Below are positions 1 to 8,267 of a DNA stretch of 64,000 nucleotides, piece by piece. The DNA lies in NCBI RefSeq assembly GCF_040687965.1, contig NZ_CP156084.1:1254501-1318500 (forward strand), written 5' to 3'. Made by a program: the position numbers and the translations under genes. The stretch's first letter is position 1, and every line of letters begins with the position of its first letter. The stretch comes from Methylocystis echinoides (GTDB taxonomy: Bacteria; Pseudomonadota; Alphaproteobacteria; Rhizobiales; Beijerinckiaceae). The notes under the pieces were generated by a model that was given only the letters and a program-made list of their open reading frames with translations, was not told where the DNA came from and searched no databases.

Positions 1-228
1 TTGTAGTGAGCCGCTTCCCGTTTCCAGTTGCCTTTGCGCAGAGGCGATCACCTCCCTGAATTCAGCGACCACGTTCCAGCGTAACGCATTAGCTTTCGCT
101 AAGCTGTCGGTTTTCAAGGGTCGAACTAACTTAGCTTTTCCGACGATGTGCCGTACGGGCGCAGGTACCTTAACCTGAACACGCCATTGGTTACCGTGCT
201 TTTCCAAGTATCTTTTGTCGAGAGCCAT
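1..228 (-). CDS. Tyrosine integrase, N-terminal part (runs off window)
   Basis: The reverse strand reads from an ATG at 228 to the window edge as 76 uninterrupted codons beginning MALDKRYLEKHGNQWRVQV. This is the opening expected of phage-type tyrosine recombinases with a DUF6538-like N-terminal domain, which binds arm-type DNA sites; the catalytic domain would lie beyond the window. The stretch is less GC-rich than most of its surroundings, as is common for mobile DNA. The family call rests on this short piece only. It is distinct from the integrase at 1314 and implies a second element or remnant to the left. Confidence 0.6.
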   Translation of the reverse strand, partial: MALDKRYLEKHGNQWRVQVKVPAPVRHIVGKAKLVRPLKTDSLAKANALRWNVVAEFREVIASAQRQLETGSGSLQ

Positions 229-260
229 CTGCGCCGGTTCTAAAGCGAATGTACGCCACG

Positions 261-282
261 GGTACACCAATCTGGTACACCA
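261..282. repeat. Tandem GGTACACCA repeats upstream of the left integrase
   Basis: The 9-mer ggtacacca occurs at 261-269 and 274-282, about 30 to 55 bases upstream of the integrase start at 228. Short direct repeats in this position are typical of integrase arm sites or an autoregulatory operator. Only the repeats themselves are seen; the role is inferred. Confidence 0.4.
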
Positions 283-478
283 TAAAAAGCCTATTTGAAA
301 TGGATAATCAATACTTTCAATTAGAAAAATGCCTATGACGTAGGCTCCTCCCGCCCCAGCCAAGGTTTTCTGCAAGTCTCGGTTCTGCCTTCAGCTGTCC
401 GGCGCTCGACGTGGGCTCGTGGCCCGCGTTGTCACATTCACCGACGGATAGGCTTCGGCGCGCGATTGAGGCTCCGCC

Positions 479-826
479 GTGAGCTACAACGCCCTCGTTT
501 TTGCGCCCCAGATCATCGCCGATCGCGTCCGGCTCCTCCCTCGAAGCGATCAGCGCCTCGGGGGATTCCCGCAACCCGCCTTCATTTTCGGCGTTCTGCC
601 CCTGGTGATTGCGACGGGCGCCGGCGCCAATGCGCGACGATCGCTGGGCGTCACTGTGCTCACCGGGATGCTGTCGTCGACCTGCCTCGCGGTCGTGCTG
701 GTTCCAGCATTTTTTGTGGTTCTGCAGCAATTGGACGAGAACAGGCGGCGCAGCAAACAGTTGGTTGCGCGGCCGCGCTCCGAGGAGAGCGCAAACGATG
801 CGACTTCAGCTCCGCAGAGTCCGTAA
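479..826 (+). pseudogene. Remnant of an RND efflux permease, C-terminal end
   Basis: The frame contains FIFGVLPLVIATGAGANARR followed by a hydrophobic stretch ending in VPAFFVVLQQ. This is the last transmembrane hairpin of AcrB/HAE1-type RND permeases. Full proteins of this family are about 1,000 residues, and only some 115 codons are here. Directly upstream of the hairpin the frame does not look like RND sequence, while a neighbouring frame reads GSSLEAISASG, which does resemble it, so at least one frameshift is likely. The rest of the gene is absent. I read it as a decayed 3' end stranded at the edge of an integration hot spot. Confidence 0.65.
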
Positions 827-846
827 GCCCGCCTCCTCAAAGGCGC

Positions 847-878
847 AAAAAAGGAAGCTCGGCGCAAGCCGAGCTTCC
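847..878 (-). terminator. Rho-independent terminator of the split porin gene
   Basis: An 11-bp perfect stem (853-863 with 868-878) closed by a four-base loop is followed on the minus strand by six Ts (847-852). It lies 32 bases beyond the stop codon of the porin 3' fragment. It is therefore the original terminator of the gene whose promoter and 5' end are now near 14.5 kb. Confidence 0.85.
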
Positions 879-909
879 CGCTGTCGTCTCAACCCTGAGC
901 GTCCGCCGA

Positions 910-1145
910 TCAGTATTTCGCGACGGCTGGCGCCGGGGCGCCAAAATTGAAGTGATAATTGACGCCCGCGCGAACGATGTTGAACTGCGGGTGGCGATGG
1001 TAGCCGGTCTGGAAGCCCCAGTAGCCGGTCTGGCCGCCGCTGTTGAGATCCGTGTAGAGATACTCCGCCTTCGCCGACCAATTGGGCATGAACATCCACT
1101 CGACGCCGCCGCCAGCCGTCCAGCCGGTGCGGGTGTTGGAGAAGT
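910..1145 (-). pseudogene. Outer-membrane porin, 3' fragment of a split gene
   Basis: The minus strand from 1145 encodes SNTRTGWTAGGGVEWMF and then a typical terminal beta-strand region ending NYHFNFGAPAPAVAKY. This is the C-terminus of an Omp25/31-like (RopB) eight-stranded barrel of Rhizobiales. There is no start codon context or signal peptide. The N-terminal part is at 13930-14515 on the same strand. Joining the two at the shared 9-bp repeat gives 813 bases, exactly 271 codons including stop, in frame with no lost residue. The gene is thus interrupted by the element at 1146-13929 rather than decayed. Confidence 0.9.
1137..1145. repeat. Left attachment site core (attL), TGGAGAAGT
   Basis: The 9-mer tggagaagt at 1137-1145 is repeated in direct orientation at 13930-13938. 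Both copies lie exactly where the porin frame breaks, and recombination between them restores the frame. The integrase gene begins about 170 bases inside this site, the usual place. Confidence 0.8.
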
Positions 1146-1244
1146 CTCCTCATTAGCATCCGCCAGTGTCCATAATTGTCTGAATATCGCGTAAAAACAA
1201 TGGCATTACGCTAGCGGCCTGTCTGTGAGCGTCCGTCGCTGCCC

Positions 1245-1313
1245 GTTGGTATCCACGGAAAACGATGGTATAAGAGTTGGTGTCGGCGCTTCGCCGGGCG
1301 GGATCATACCAAC
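1245..1313. promoter_or_regulatory. Candidate left-arm integrase sites (GTTGGTAT)
   Basis: The 8-mer gttggtat occurs at 1245-1252 and inverted at 1306-1313, with a one-mismatch copy at 1264-1271. The same 8-mer occurs twice close to the right end of the element. Repeats shared by both ends, between core site and integrase gene, are the hallmark of arm-type sites. The copy touching the integrase start could also autoregulate it. Binding itself is inferred. Confidence 0.55.
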
Positions 1314-2543
1314 ATGCCATTGACTGACATTGAGATCAGGAAGGCCGCGCCCTCCGATAAGGTCCGTAAGCTCTCGGACGGCGGCGGGCTGCAACTGTGG
1401 GTCCAGCCTGACGGGGCAAAGTATTGGCGTCTCGCCTATCGCTTCGGCGGGAAACAGAAGCTGCTGGCCCTAGGCGTCTATCCGACGGTTGGATTGCGGG
1501 AGGCTCGGGCGGAACGCGAGCGCGCTAAGGGTCTACTTGTTGACGGGCGGGACCCTGGCCAAGCGAGGAAACTAGAGAAGGCGGCGAGGGCGGCTGCGTC
1601 GGAAAACACGTTTTGCGCCGTCGCCACAGAACTTGTCGAAAAGAAGCGGCGCGAACAAAAGCGCGAAGCCACGATTGACCAGCTGGAGCGCCTACTCGCT
1701 CTCGCAACGCCGTCTATCGGTGCGCGCCCCATAGCAGACATAACGGCGGCCGAGATTCTCTCTGTTTTACGTGGTGTTGAAAGGCGCGGAACGCATGTTA
1801 CGACGCTCCGCTTGCGCTCCGTCATCGGCGCCGTTTTTCGGTATGCTATCGCCACCGGCCGCGCAGAGAATGACCCGACCGGCGCACTCAAAGGCGCGCT
1901 AACGACGCCCACGTTGAAACATCGCGGCGCGATTGTAGACCCGAAAGCTTTTGGCGCGCTTCTCAGAGCTATAGATGGCTACCACGGCGCTCCCGAGACC
2001 TGCATCGCCCTTGAATTGCTCGCCCTCACCTTCGTTCGCCCCGGCGAGCTTCGGGCGGCAGAATGGGCGGAGATCGACCTTGACGCGGCCGTGTGGGTCA
2101 TTCCCGCTGGAAAAATGAAGATGGGTCGCGAGCATCGGATTCCACTTGCGCCTCGCGCTGTGGCGATCCTGCGCGAGTTACAGGTCATTACCGGCGGCGG
2201 CGGGAAATATCTTTTCCCATCCATCCGCTCGGCGGCGCGCTGCATGTCGGAAAACACCTTGACGGCAGCCCTCCGGCGGCTCGGCTACAAGCCCGATCAA
2301 ATGACGGCGCACGGTTTTAGATCGGCCGCAAGCTCAATGCTGAATGAGAGCGGGCTGTGGCACGCCGACGCAATCGAGCGGCAGCTGGCGCACGTAGATA
2401 AAGACGCCGTTCGCCGCGCATACGCTCGGGCAGACTTTTGGGAAGAGCGCATTCGGATGATGAATTGGTGGGCGGATCGCTGCGATGAAATGCGTCGCGG
2501 CGGCGAAGTCGTTCATCTCAAAATATCAGGCAAATCAGCCTGA
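1314..2543 (+). CDS. P4-type tyrosine integrase (DUF4102 plus phage integrase domain)
   Basis: This 409-residue protein catalyses site-specific integration and excision of the element. The N-terminus (MPLTDIEIRKAAPSDKVRKL, then GGGLQLWV) is the DUF4102 arm-binding domain of P4-type integrases. The C-terminal catalytic domain carries R247 in RPGELR, the H333-G-F-R336 box and the nucleophile Y370 in AYARADFWEERIRMM. Length matches the family. It is the first gene inside attL and points into the element. P4-type integrases usually target tRNA or tmRNA genes, so a porin-gene target is unusual. All catalytic residues are present, so the enzyme is probably active. Confidence 0.95.
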   Translation: MPLTDIEIRKAAPSDKVRKLSDGGGLQLWVQPDGAKYWRLAYRFGGKQKLLALGVYPTVGLREARAERERAKGLLVDGRDPGQARKLEKAARAAASENTFCAVATELVEKKRREQKREATIDQLERLLALATPSIGARPIADITAAEILSVLRGVERRGTHVTTLRLRSVIGAVFRYAIATGRAENDPTGALKGALTTPTLKHRGAIVDPKAFGALLRAIDGYHGAPETCIALELLALTFVRPGELRAAEWAEIDLDAAVWVIPAGKMKMGREHRIPLAPRAVAILRELQVITGGGGKYLFPSIRSAARCMSENTLTAALRRLGYKPDQMTAHGFRSAASSMLNESGLWHADAIERQLAHVDKDAVRRAYARADFWEERIRMMNWWADRCDEMRRGGEVVHLKISGKSA

Positions 2544-2616
2544 TAAGCGGCCGGGGCGCGGTGAAGTGGCAAGCCGCGCTCCGACCTAACCACATTGCAA
2601 AAAGGAGTTTCGCACC

Positions 2617-3057
2617 ATGGCTGAATCAGGTTCTACACCAAATCGCCGAACATTGCTTACCGGCCTCGCCGCTGCGCCCGTCGTCGGGCTACCGGCTGTC
2701 GCGAGCGCCTACATGGCTTCCGATCCAATCTTTTCCGCCATCGCAGGGCGGGGCAGGCTTAATGCGGAATTAGAAACAGCGATGGATCATACCGACAACA
2801 CTATCGTTAGCCGTGCTGATAAAGTGTCGATTGACGCCGCTTGGCGGGCCCAACACGTGGCCGGCGATGCGCTGGATGATGCAGACGCCGCAATATTTGG
2901 GATGCAGCCACAGACGCCGCAGGGCGCGCTCGCGTTGCTGCGCCATGTGGCCACCGTCATGGGCGGCGATCCTGGCCAGCTTTACCATGAGGGCAAAGAG
3001 TGCGAGGCGATCATGCGTTGCGTGGCCTTCCTCGAAGCGACGGGAGGCCAGCAGTGA
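2617..3057 (+). CDS. Hypothetical protein with Tat-like N-terminus
   Basis: This 146-residue protein has a good ribosome site (aaaggag, 9 bases before ATG). Its N-terminus has NRRTLLTGLAA at residues 9-19 followed by a hydrophobic stretch ending in ASA, resembling a twin-arginine signal. The rest is soluble and mostly helical, with one cysteine pair near the end. Its stop overlaps the GTG start of the next gene, so the two are probably co-translated. I recognise no domain. Similar Tat-like small proteins occur in accessory regions of Rhizobiales, but no function can be assigned. Confidence 0.7.
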   Translation: MAESGSTPNRRTLLTGLAAAPVVGLPAVASAYMASDPIFSAIAGRGRLNAELETAMDHTDNTIVSRADKVSIDAAWRAQHVAGDALDDADAAIFGMQPQTPQGALALLRHVATVMGGDPGQLYHEGKECEAIMRCVAFLEATGGQQ

Positions 3058-3593
3058 ATATCGCCATTACCCAAACCGATCCGGCTCTTGAAGCCATCGC
3101 CGAGGTTAATCGGCTCGACGCCGAAAGCTGCCAAGTCTCGATGAGGCTCGCTGACATTGTTGACGATATACGATGGAGCACCGGTAGCTTGCGTCCCTTT
3201 GGCCTAATAGATTGGCGCGGTCACTGCATCGGCCGCCAAGAAGTCGAACGGCTGCGCGACCAATTGTTATCCGAGCCCGACGCCGACCCTGAGAAGATCG
3301 AAGCCGAATACCTCGATGCAAAGGCGCGGGAGCGAGCCGAAGAGATAGCGGCGCGCGAGTGGGACGAGGCGCACGGCCTCACCGACATGCGCCGCCAGGA
3401 AGAGGCGTTGCTTAGTGATTATCGGAAGGCGTTTGAGCGATTGACGAGAACCGTCCCGACGACGCCGGCAGGAGCAATCGCGCTGCTTGGGTTTCTTAAG
3501 AAAAACCTAACCGACGAGATGTTTGACGAGCAGCATTACAAGATGCTCGACAATTTGGAGGCTGCGATTTCCCGGTGGAGGCTGGCGCTATGA
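3054..3593 (+). CDS. Hypothetical protein
   Basis: The predicted protein has 179 residues and starts at GTG 3054, overlapping the upstream stop (GTGA). It is rich in Glu, Asp and Arg and contains a long charged helical region (about residues 75-125, ARERAEEIAAREWDEAHG), probably a coiled coil. No catalytic motif is recognised. It ends in an ATGA overlap with a very small gene. A longer frame from ATG 3000 exists but would overlap the preceding gene by 58 bases, so GTG is preferred. It belongs to the left, early-looking part of the element. Confidence 0.65.
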   Translation: MNIAITQTDPALEAIAEVNRLDAESCQVSMRLADIVDDIRWSTGSLRPFGLIDWRGHCIGRQEVERLRDQLLSEPDADPEKIEAEYLDAKARERAEEIAAREWDEAHGLTDMRRQEEALLSDYRKAFERLTRTVPTTPAGAIALLGFLKKNLTDEMFDEQHYKMLDNLEAAISRWRLAL

Positions 3594-3739
3594 TAGCCAA
3601 GGATCGCCCCGGCCTGCTTTACCTTATCATGCTTCTATGGCGTCTCCGCCTCGCGCGGCTGATGCTCTGGTTGGCGCGGACAACGTCGCGTTTCGAAGAC
3701 GCTGCCCAGACGTATGCGCAGCGCGTCTTGAGCCGCTGA
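3590..3739 (+). CDS. Very small membrane-associated protein, hypothetical
   Basis: An ATG at 3590 overlaps the upstream stop (ATGA) and opens a 49-codon frame. The peptide has a strongly amphipathic, Leu/Trp/Arg-rich helix (residues 9-30, LLYLIMLLWRLRLARLMLWL) and a short polar tail. The overlap and the helix suggest a real coupled gene, possibly a small membrane peptide. It is too short to assign to a family. Confidence 0.45.
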   Translation: MIAKDRPGLLYLIMLLWRLRLARLMLWLARTTSRFEDAAQTYAQRVLSR

Positions 3740-3757
3740 GCGCAGGTCGAACCGAGT

Positions 3758-3986
3758 GGCCAAATTGTCCACACGGGCAAGTCGCAAAGTTTGCGACTTG
3801 ATAGGTTCGCAGATTGTGCGAACCCTCTGCAACGCAGCGGACAACTTGGCCGCTGCATAGGAAAAGGGCTGCGACGCGCCGGACAAATTGTCCGCTGCGT
3901 CCTGCGCCGGCGGCGAGTGAATCAAGCAGCAGGCCAATAAAATTCGTTTGCTGTGACAACGGACAGTAACGGCGGACAACTTGCCC
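3758..3986. repeat. Cluster of dyad motifs GGACAANTTGNCC plus two larger palindromes
   Basis: Four related 13-mers occur: ggccaaattgtcc (3758), ggacaacttggcc (3839), ggacaaattgtcc (3881, a perfect dyad) and ggacaacttgccc (3974). Between the first two lie a 23-bp perfect palindrome (3778-3800, 11-bp arms, core tcgcaaagtttgcga) and an 8-bp inverted repeat ggttcgca/tgcgaacc (3804-3824). The stretch between 3739 and 4082 has no convincing gene. It could be a repressor operator array, a partition or centromere site, or an origin. Confidence 0.7.
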
Positions 3987-4081
3987 ACCGTAAGGAACGC
4001 GCAAGGCTAGGGCGACGGCCCGAAAACGGATTTAGCCCATCCGCTGCCTTGCGCTCCACCTGGGCTTCGCGAGGCTCGCGA

Positions 4082-4711
4082 ATGGTTAAACGCACAGTTA
4101 AGAAAAAGATCGATTTCGGAAAGCCATCGCCGAGCGCCGAGAAGGCCCTTCGGCTGCTTGAACTGCCGATCCAGCTAGCAGAAGGCGAGAAAGTCGAGAC
4201 GTATGAATGGATAGAGCGGACTTTAATCGAGGAAGAATTTAGACGTGCTGGCATCATAGCCGAGCAGTATGGGCTGGATTTCATGAATAGCGAGCATGCG
4301 CCAATGATAGCATTGATGATAGCTCGCGACTTTGTGCCAGGGTTCAATCTATCGCGGCGACGCGGTGCTCCGAGAAAAACAATAGAGCTACTCAAAATTG
4401 CTAAAGAAGTCATTGCTGTCATGAAGCAGCCGGGACGGACCCTAACGGTTTCCAGTGCTTGCGAGATTGTTGCCAGCCGGCAGCGAAAGAGCGGCAAAGA
4501 GAGCAAAAGCAGAGAGGAAATTGAGCAGATGTTCTACCGCTTTTTAAAAGCTCGTGATTATACAATGGAAGTCATCGCTGATGCTAAGGATGCGATGGTC
4601 GCCGACAAGGCGCGATGGCATGAATTGAGCCGGCAAAATGCGCCTCAAGAGACGCTACTGGGACAAGCCTGCAAGCGGGAGGCGCAAACTACAGATAAAG
4701 GCGACAATTAA
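4082..4711 (+). CDS. Hypothetical protein of the element
   Basis: The predicted protein has 209 residues from ATG 4082. The frame is open from GTG 3953, but that part runs through the dyad repeats and is poor in typical protein sequence. The N-terminus is Lys/Arg-rich (MVKRTVKKKIDFGKP), followed by a mostly helical, charged body. The middle contains SRRRGAPRKTIE, common in uncharacterised Rhizobiales phage and island proteins. A basic N-terminus next to palindromic DNA would suit a DNA-binding role, but this is inference. No named family is recognised. Confidence 0.6.
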   Translation: MVKRTVKKKIDFGKPSPSAEKALRLLELPIQLAEGEKVETYEWIERTLIEEEFRRAGIIAEQYGLDFMNSEHAPMIALMIARDFVPGFNLSRRRGAPRKTIELLKIAKEVIAVMKQPGRTLTVSSACEIVASRQRKSGKESKSREEIEQMFYRFLKARDYTMEVIADAKDAMVADKARWHELSRQNAPQETLLGQACKREAQTTDKGDN

Positions 4712-4822
4712 TCGTAGCGCTTTCTTACGTTACGGAAATTGTAGCGGCTTTAACCGTAGTCGCCCTGGTGGTGTTGTCCATCCATAGCCGCATCAAGACA
4801 CCTGCGGCGAAGGATGGTGGAT

Positions 4823-5044
4823 ATGATTGCAAACCCTGAAGTTACCGGTCACAAAGCTGGCAGCGTGGCTTTCCACGACAAGCCGCGCGCTCGGCGGATC
4901 AATGACGCGTGCGCTGCGCTGGGCGTCAGCCGGTCTCATTTGTATGCGCTGGCGTCCAAGGGACTGATCCGCCTGGTTCGGATCGGGAACCGCACCGTCG
5001 TTCCTGAGAGCGAAATCGATCGATTGCTTGGGGAGGCGGCATAA
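4823..5044 (+). CDS. AlpA/excisionase-like helix-turn-helix regulator
   Basis: This 73-residue protein contains a MerR-like winged helix: DACAALGVSRSHLYALASKG followed by LIRLVRIGNRTVVPESEIDRLL, the typical 'recognition helix, wing, then DRLL' signature of AlpA and excisionase-like proteins. ATG 4823 is preferred because aagga lies 8 bases upstream; ATG 4814 lacks a spaced ribosome site. In P4 and Gram-negative PICIs, AlpA activates excision and the replication operon. Its place immediately before the primase operon fits that role. Confidence 0.75.
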   Translation: MIANPEVTGHKAGSVAFHDKPRARRINDACAALGVSRSHLYALASKGLIRLVRIGNRTVVPESEIDRLLGEAA

Positions 5045-5048
5045 GCGA

Positions 5049-5306
5049 ATGCAGGCCCTCAAAACTGAGAGGGCCGTCCCTTCATTGCGTGCGGCGAGAA
5101 GGAACGGCCCGAAGAATGAGCGCATTGGCGAGCGGCTCGACAGGGAATCTACCAGACCGGCGTCTGACTTTCAAATGATTGCCGACGTTGCGGCCGATGT
5201 GGTCGAGCGCCTCCGCGTCGCCCGTCTACGCCGCAAGTTCGGTCTCGACGCCGACATGGCGACGCTGCTGGCCCGGATCGCCTTCGAGACCACGGAGGCG
5301 CGCTGA
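5049..5306 (+). CDS. Hypothetical protein of the replication operon
   Basis: This 85-residue basic protein starts at ATG 5049, just after the AlpA-like gene, and ends in a TGATG overlap with the next gene. The N-terminal 35 residues are rich in Arg and Lys; the rest forms helices (IADVAADVVERLRVARLRRKF). No family is recognised. Its tight coupling with the following three genes places it in the replication operon. Confidence 0.6.
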   Translation: MQALKTERAVPSLRAARRNGPKNERIGERLDRESTRPASDFQMIADVAADVVERLRVARLRRKFGLDADMATLLARIAFETTEAR

Positions 5307-5509
5307 TGCAGCACCAAACCGACAATGAGGCGGCGCTGCGCCGTCTCTCCCATAACCTTGTCGCGTGCGGCGAGCGCGTCGTCTTCGAGCTTCTGGCCGA
5401 TCTCGTCAGAGGGCGCGATCTGTCCGAGACCTTGGCGGACTTCTCGCGGATCGATCCTGCGACATACGCGGCGTTGCTCGCTGCCATGCCGAAATGGGGG
5501 CGGGCATGA
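5306..5509 (+). CDS. Hypothetical small acidic protein
   Basis: This 67-residue helical protein starts at an ATG overlapping the previous stop and ends overlapping the next start (ATGA). It is almost entirely predicted helix (LSHNLVACGERVVFELLADL) without recognisable motif. Coupling on both sides supports a real gene in the primase operon. Confidence 0.6.
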   Translation: MQHQTDNEAALRRLSHNLVACGERVVFELLADLVRGRDLSETLADFSRIDPATYAALLAAMPKWGRA

Positions 5510-5811
5510 CCAACCGTCTCGACTTCGACGCGGTGAACCGGGCGGCGCTCTCCGCTCTCCCGGCCGTGCTGCATAGGCTGTTGCCGGGCGGAAAGGCTGT
5601 TGCCGGGGAATATGTCGTCCGCAACCCCAGGCGCGCGGACCGTTCGCCGGGAAGCTTCAAGGTCAATCTGCGCACGGGCCGATGGGCTGACTTCGCCTCG
5701 GGCGACAAGGGCGGCGACGCCGTTTCGCTCGTCGCCTACCTGGAGGACGTTAATCAAGGAAAGGCCGCCCGGCTGCTTTCTGAAATGCTCGGGCTCGGAG
5801 GCGCTCAATGA
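5506..5811 (+). CDS. Primase-like N-terminal domain protein
   Basis: This 101-residue protein resembles the N-terminal domain of phage primases: YVVRNPRRADRSPGSFKVN, then GRWADFASGDKGGDAVSLVAYL. The 'G.W.DF..G..GGD..SL.AYL' signature is that of the zinc-binding primase module, but here the zinc cysteines and histidines are missing, as in many DUF927-linked versions. It overlaps the TOPRIM/DUF927 gene by four bases. The two probably act together as a split primase-helicase that replicates the element. Confidence 0.75.
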   Translation: MTNRLDFDAVNRAALSALPAVLHRLLPGGKAVAGEYVVRNPRRADRSPGSFKVNLRTGRWADFASGDKGGDAVSLVAYLEDVNQGKAARLLSEMLGLGGAQ

Positions 5812-8267
5812 ATAATCGGTTTGCGCCTCTAAGCGCTGACGAAATGCGGAGTTCCGTGATTGAATTTCCGGCCGCGCAAGAGGATGCGGGGGACATTGTG
5901 TCGCCGGTCCCGTCTGACGCGCCGTCGATGCCGGCGACGCATCCTGTGCATGGCGGGCATGTCGCGGAATGGACGTATCACGACTATCAAGGGCGCGTGC
6001 TCTTTATCGTTCGTCGCTTCGAGCCGGTGGGCGAGCGCAAGCAAATACTCCCGCTCTCTCTCTGGCGTGACGCGCTTGGGCATGTCAGGTGGAAATGGAA
6101 AGCGGCTCCGGCTCCGCGTCCGCTCTACAGCCTAGACGCCATCGCGGGCAATGTTGATGCTCCCGTCGTCATCGTTGAGGGGGAGAAGTCGGCGGATGCC
6201 GCCGGGCGCATCTTCACTCGAAGCATCGCGACAACCAGTCCCGGCGGTTCTCAGGCTGTGTCTAAAGCCGATTGGACGCCGCTTGCCGGCCGGCGCGTGC
6301 TGATCTGGCCGGACGCTGATGCGCCAGGCGCAAAGTATGCGCGCGAGGTTGGCGAAGTTCTCGCCGGGCTCGGCTGCGAGGTTTCAACTATCGACGCCAT
6401 GGCGCTCGCGGCGATGGCCCCCAATGGTTCAAAGCGCGAGCCGCAAGCCGGTTGGGACGCGGCCGACGCGGTAGTGGAATGGGCGGACCTTGCGGCGCTG
6501 CGCGCCGCCGCCGTGAAGCTCCTCAAGCCGTTCGAGGCGGGCCCTGCTTTTATCTCCTGGGGCGCTTTCTCGATGGGCTCGGGCGGGCTCACAATCGAGG
6601 CGACAAAGGGCCGTGGCGACGACGCCGAGACGGTTAACGAATGGGTGTGCTCGCCCTTCGAAGTGCTCGGCGCGACGCGTGATCCGAACGGGAGGGACTG
6701 GGGCAAATGGCTGCGCTGGCGTGACGGCGACGGGCGCGAGCATTTGCGGCATGTGGCCGAGGCGTCGTTACAGGGTGAGCCGGCGTCGCTTGCGGCCTCC
6801 CTTGTATCTGACGGGCTTCGCGTGAACCGGGCGCAACAGAAGGCGCTCGCGACCTACCTGTGCGGCGTCTCGACCAAGGGCCGCGTGACCATAGTTTCGC
6901 GGACCGGCTGGCATAGGATAGGCGATCGCGACTTGTTCGTGCTGCCGGGTGAGACAATCGGGCCGCGAGGGTCCGAGACTGTCATTCTCGACGGTGCGGC
7001 GCATGGTCCATACGAGTCACGCGGGACGCTCCAAGATTGGCAGGCCGGCGTCGGCGCTCTCGCGGCGGATCATGCGCTTGCCGTGCTCGCCATATCTGCT
7101 GCGCTGGCCGGGCCGCTTCTACATATCGCCGGCCAGGAAGGCGGCGGGCTGAATTTCTTCGGGCCATCGTCCAAGGGCAAGACGACCATCCTTCAAGCTG
7201 GCGCTTCCGTGTGGGGCCGTGGCGCTTCTCCTGGGTATGTGCGGGCGTGGCGGGCGACGGCAAACGGTCTCGAAGGCGCGGCGTCGAGCGCGACGGACAC
7301 TTGCTTGGTTCTCGATGAGTTGGGCGTGGTCGAAGCCCGTGACGCACAGTCGGCTGTCTATGGGCTCTCAAATGGGACTGGCAAAGCGCGGTCGGGGCGC
7401 GATGGTTCTTTGCGGGAGCCGAAAAGCTGGCGCGTCCTTGTTCTCTCGACGGGCGAAATCCCGATTGCCACGAAGCTCGCGGAAGACAGAGGACGAAGGG
7501 CTCGCGCCGGCCAAGAAGTGCGCTTGCTCGACATTCCAGCGGATCGGGGGCTCGGGTGCGGCGCGTTCGATCATGCCGGGCCGGAGGGCGATGCGGGGAA
7601 GCTCTCGAAGGCCATCAAGGTTGCTGCGCAATCGGCATATGGGACGGCCGGGCCGGAGTTCGTCCGCCGGCTGATTGCCGAAGGCGTAGACGGGGAGTCC
7701 GTGCGGGCGATGGTCTCGGGCTTCGTCGCGGCGGAGGTTCCGGCCGGGGCTGATGGTCAGGTTGATCGGGCGGCGCAACGTCTTGGTCTTATCGCTGCGG
7801 CGGGCGAACTGGCGACATTGGTGGGAGTGGTGCCTTGGCGCAATGGCGCGGCGCGTGAGGCGGCGGCTTGGGCTCTCCGCCAGTGGATCGATGCGAGGGG
7901 CGGGACCGATGCGGGCGAGGTGCGCCAAGCCATCGAGGCGGTGCGGCTTGTCATCGAGCTTCACGGGGAAAGTCGCTTTGAAGCAGTTGGCGGCGACGGC
8001 GACAGCCGGCCCGTCAATAACCGGCTTGGCTGGCGCAAGGGCGAGGGTTCTGAGCGCGAGTGGTGGGTCTCGCCGCAGGTCTGGAAGGAGGAAATCTGCG
8101 CCGGACTTAACCCGTCCTTTGTCGCCAAGACGCTCGCGGACAGGGGCCTGCTTCGAGTTCAAAGCGGGCGCGGCTTTCAATGCAAGGTCAACCTTGGGGG
8201 CGACAGGCGGGCCAATGTCTACGTGGTGACGGCCGGCATTTTGGAGGGGGCGGAAAATGAGGGCTGA
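5808..8267 (+). CDS. TOPRIM and DUF927 primase-helicase
   Basis: The protein has 819 residues. Residues about 110-235 form a TOPRIM domain: VVIVEGEKSADAA with E124, and LIWPDADAPG with D169 and D171, the metal-binding acidic residues of primases. Residues about 255-580 are a DUF927 superfamily helicase with Walker A GPSSKGKTT (452-460) and Walker B CLVLDELG (D503, E504). The C-terminal part (about 720-815) resembles a winged-helix DNA-binding end. It should unwind and prime element DNA. It is coupled by overlaps to genes on both sides. This is the core replication protein of the element. Confidence 0.9.
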   Translation: MNNRFAPLSADEMRSSVIEFPAAQEDAGDIVSPVPSDAPSMPATHPVHGGHVAEWTYHDYQGRVLFIVRRFEPVGERKQILPLSLWRDALGHVRWKWKAAPAPRPLYSLDAIAGNVDAPVVIVEGEKSADAAGRIFTRSIATTSPGGSQAVSKADWTPLAGRRVLIWPDADAPGAKYAREVGEVLAGLGCEVSTIDAMALAAMAPNGSKREPQAGWDAADAVVEWADLAALRAAAVKLLKPFEAGPAFISWGAFSMGSGGLTIEATKGRGDDAETVNEWVCSPFEVLGATRDPNGRDWGKWLRWRDGDGREHLRHVAEASLQGEPASLAASLVSDGLRVNRAQQKALATYLCGVSTKGRVTIVSRTGWHRIGDRDLFVLPGETIGPRGSETVILDGAAHGPYESRGTLQDWQAGVGALAADHALAVLAISAALAGPLLHIAGQEGGGLNFFGPSSKGKTTILQAGASVWGRGASPGYVRAWRATANGLEGAASSATDTCLVLDELGVVEARDAQSAVYGLSNGTGKARSGRDGSLREPKSWRVLVLSTGEIPIATKLAEDRGRRARAGQEVRLLDIPADRGLGCGAFDHAGPEGDAGKLSKAIKVAAQSAYGTAGPEFVRRLIAEGVDGESVRAMVSGFVAAEVPAGADGQVDRAAQRLGLIAAAGELATLVGVVPWRNGAAREAAAWALRQWIDARGGTDAGEVRQAIEAVRLVIELHGESRFEAVGGDGDSRPVNNRLGWRKGEGSEREWWVSPQVWKEEICAGLNPSFVAKTLADRGLLRVQSGRGFQCKVNLGGDRRANVYVVTAGILEGAENEG

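Noticed and set aside
3627-4004. Minus-strand frame with repeated SGQFVR/SGQVVR segments
   Set aside because: The peptide repeats are the translation of the palindromic DNA motifs in the dyad array; no ribosome site and no protein-like features.
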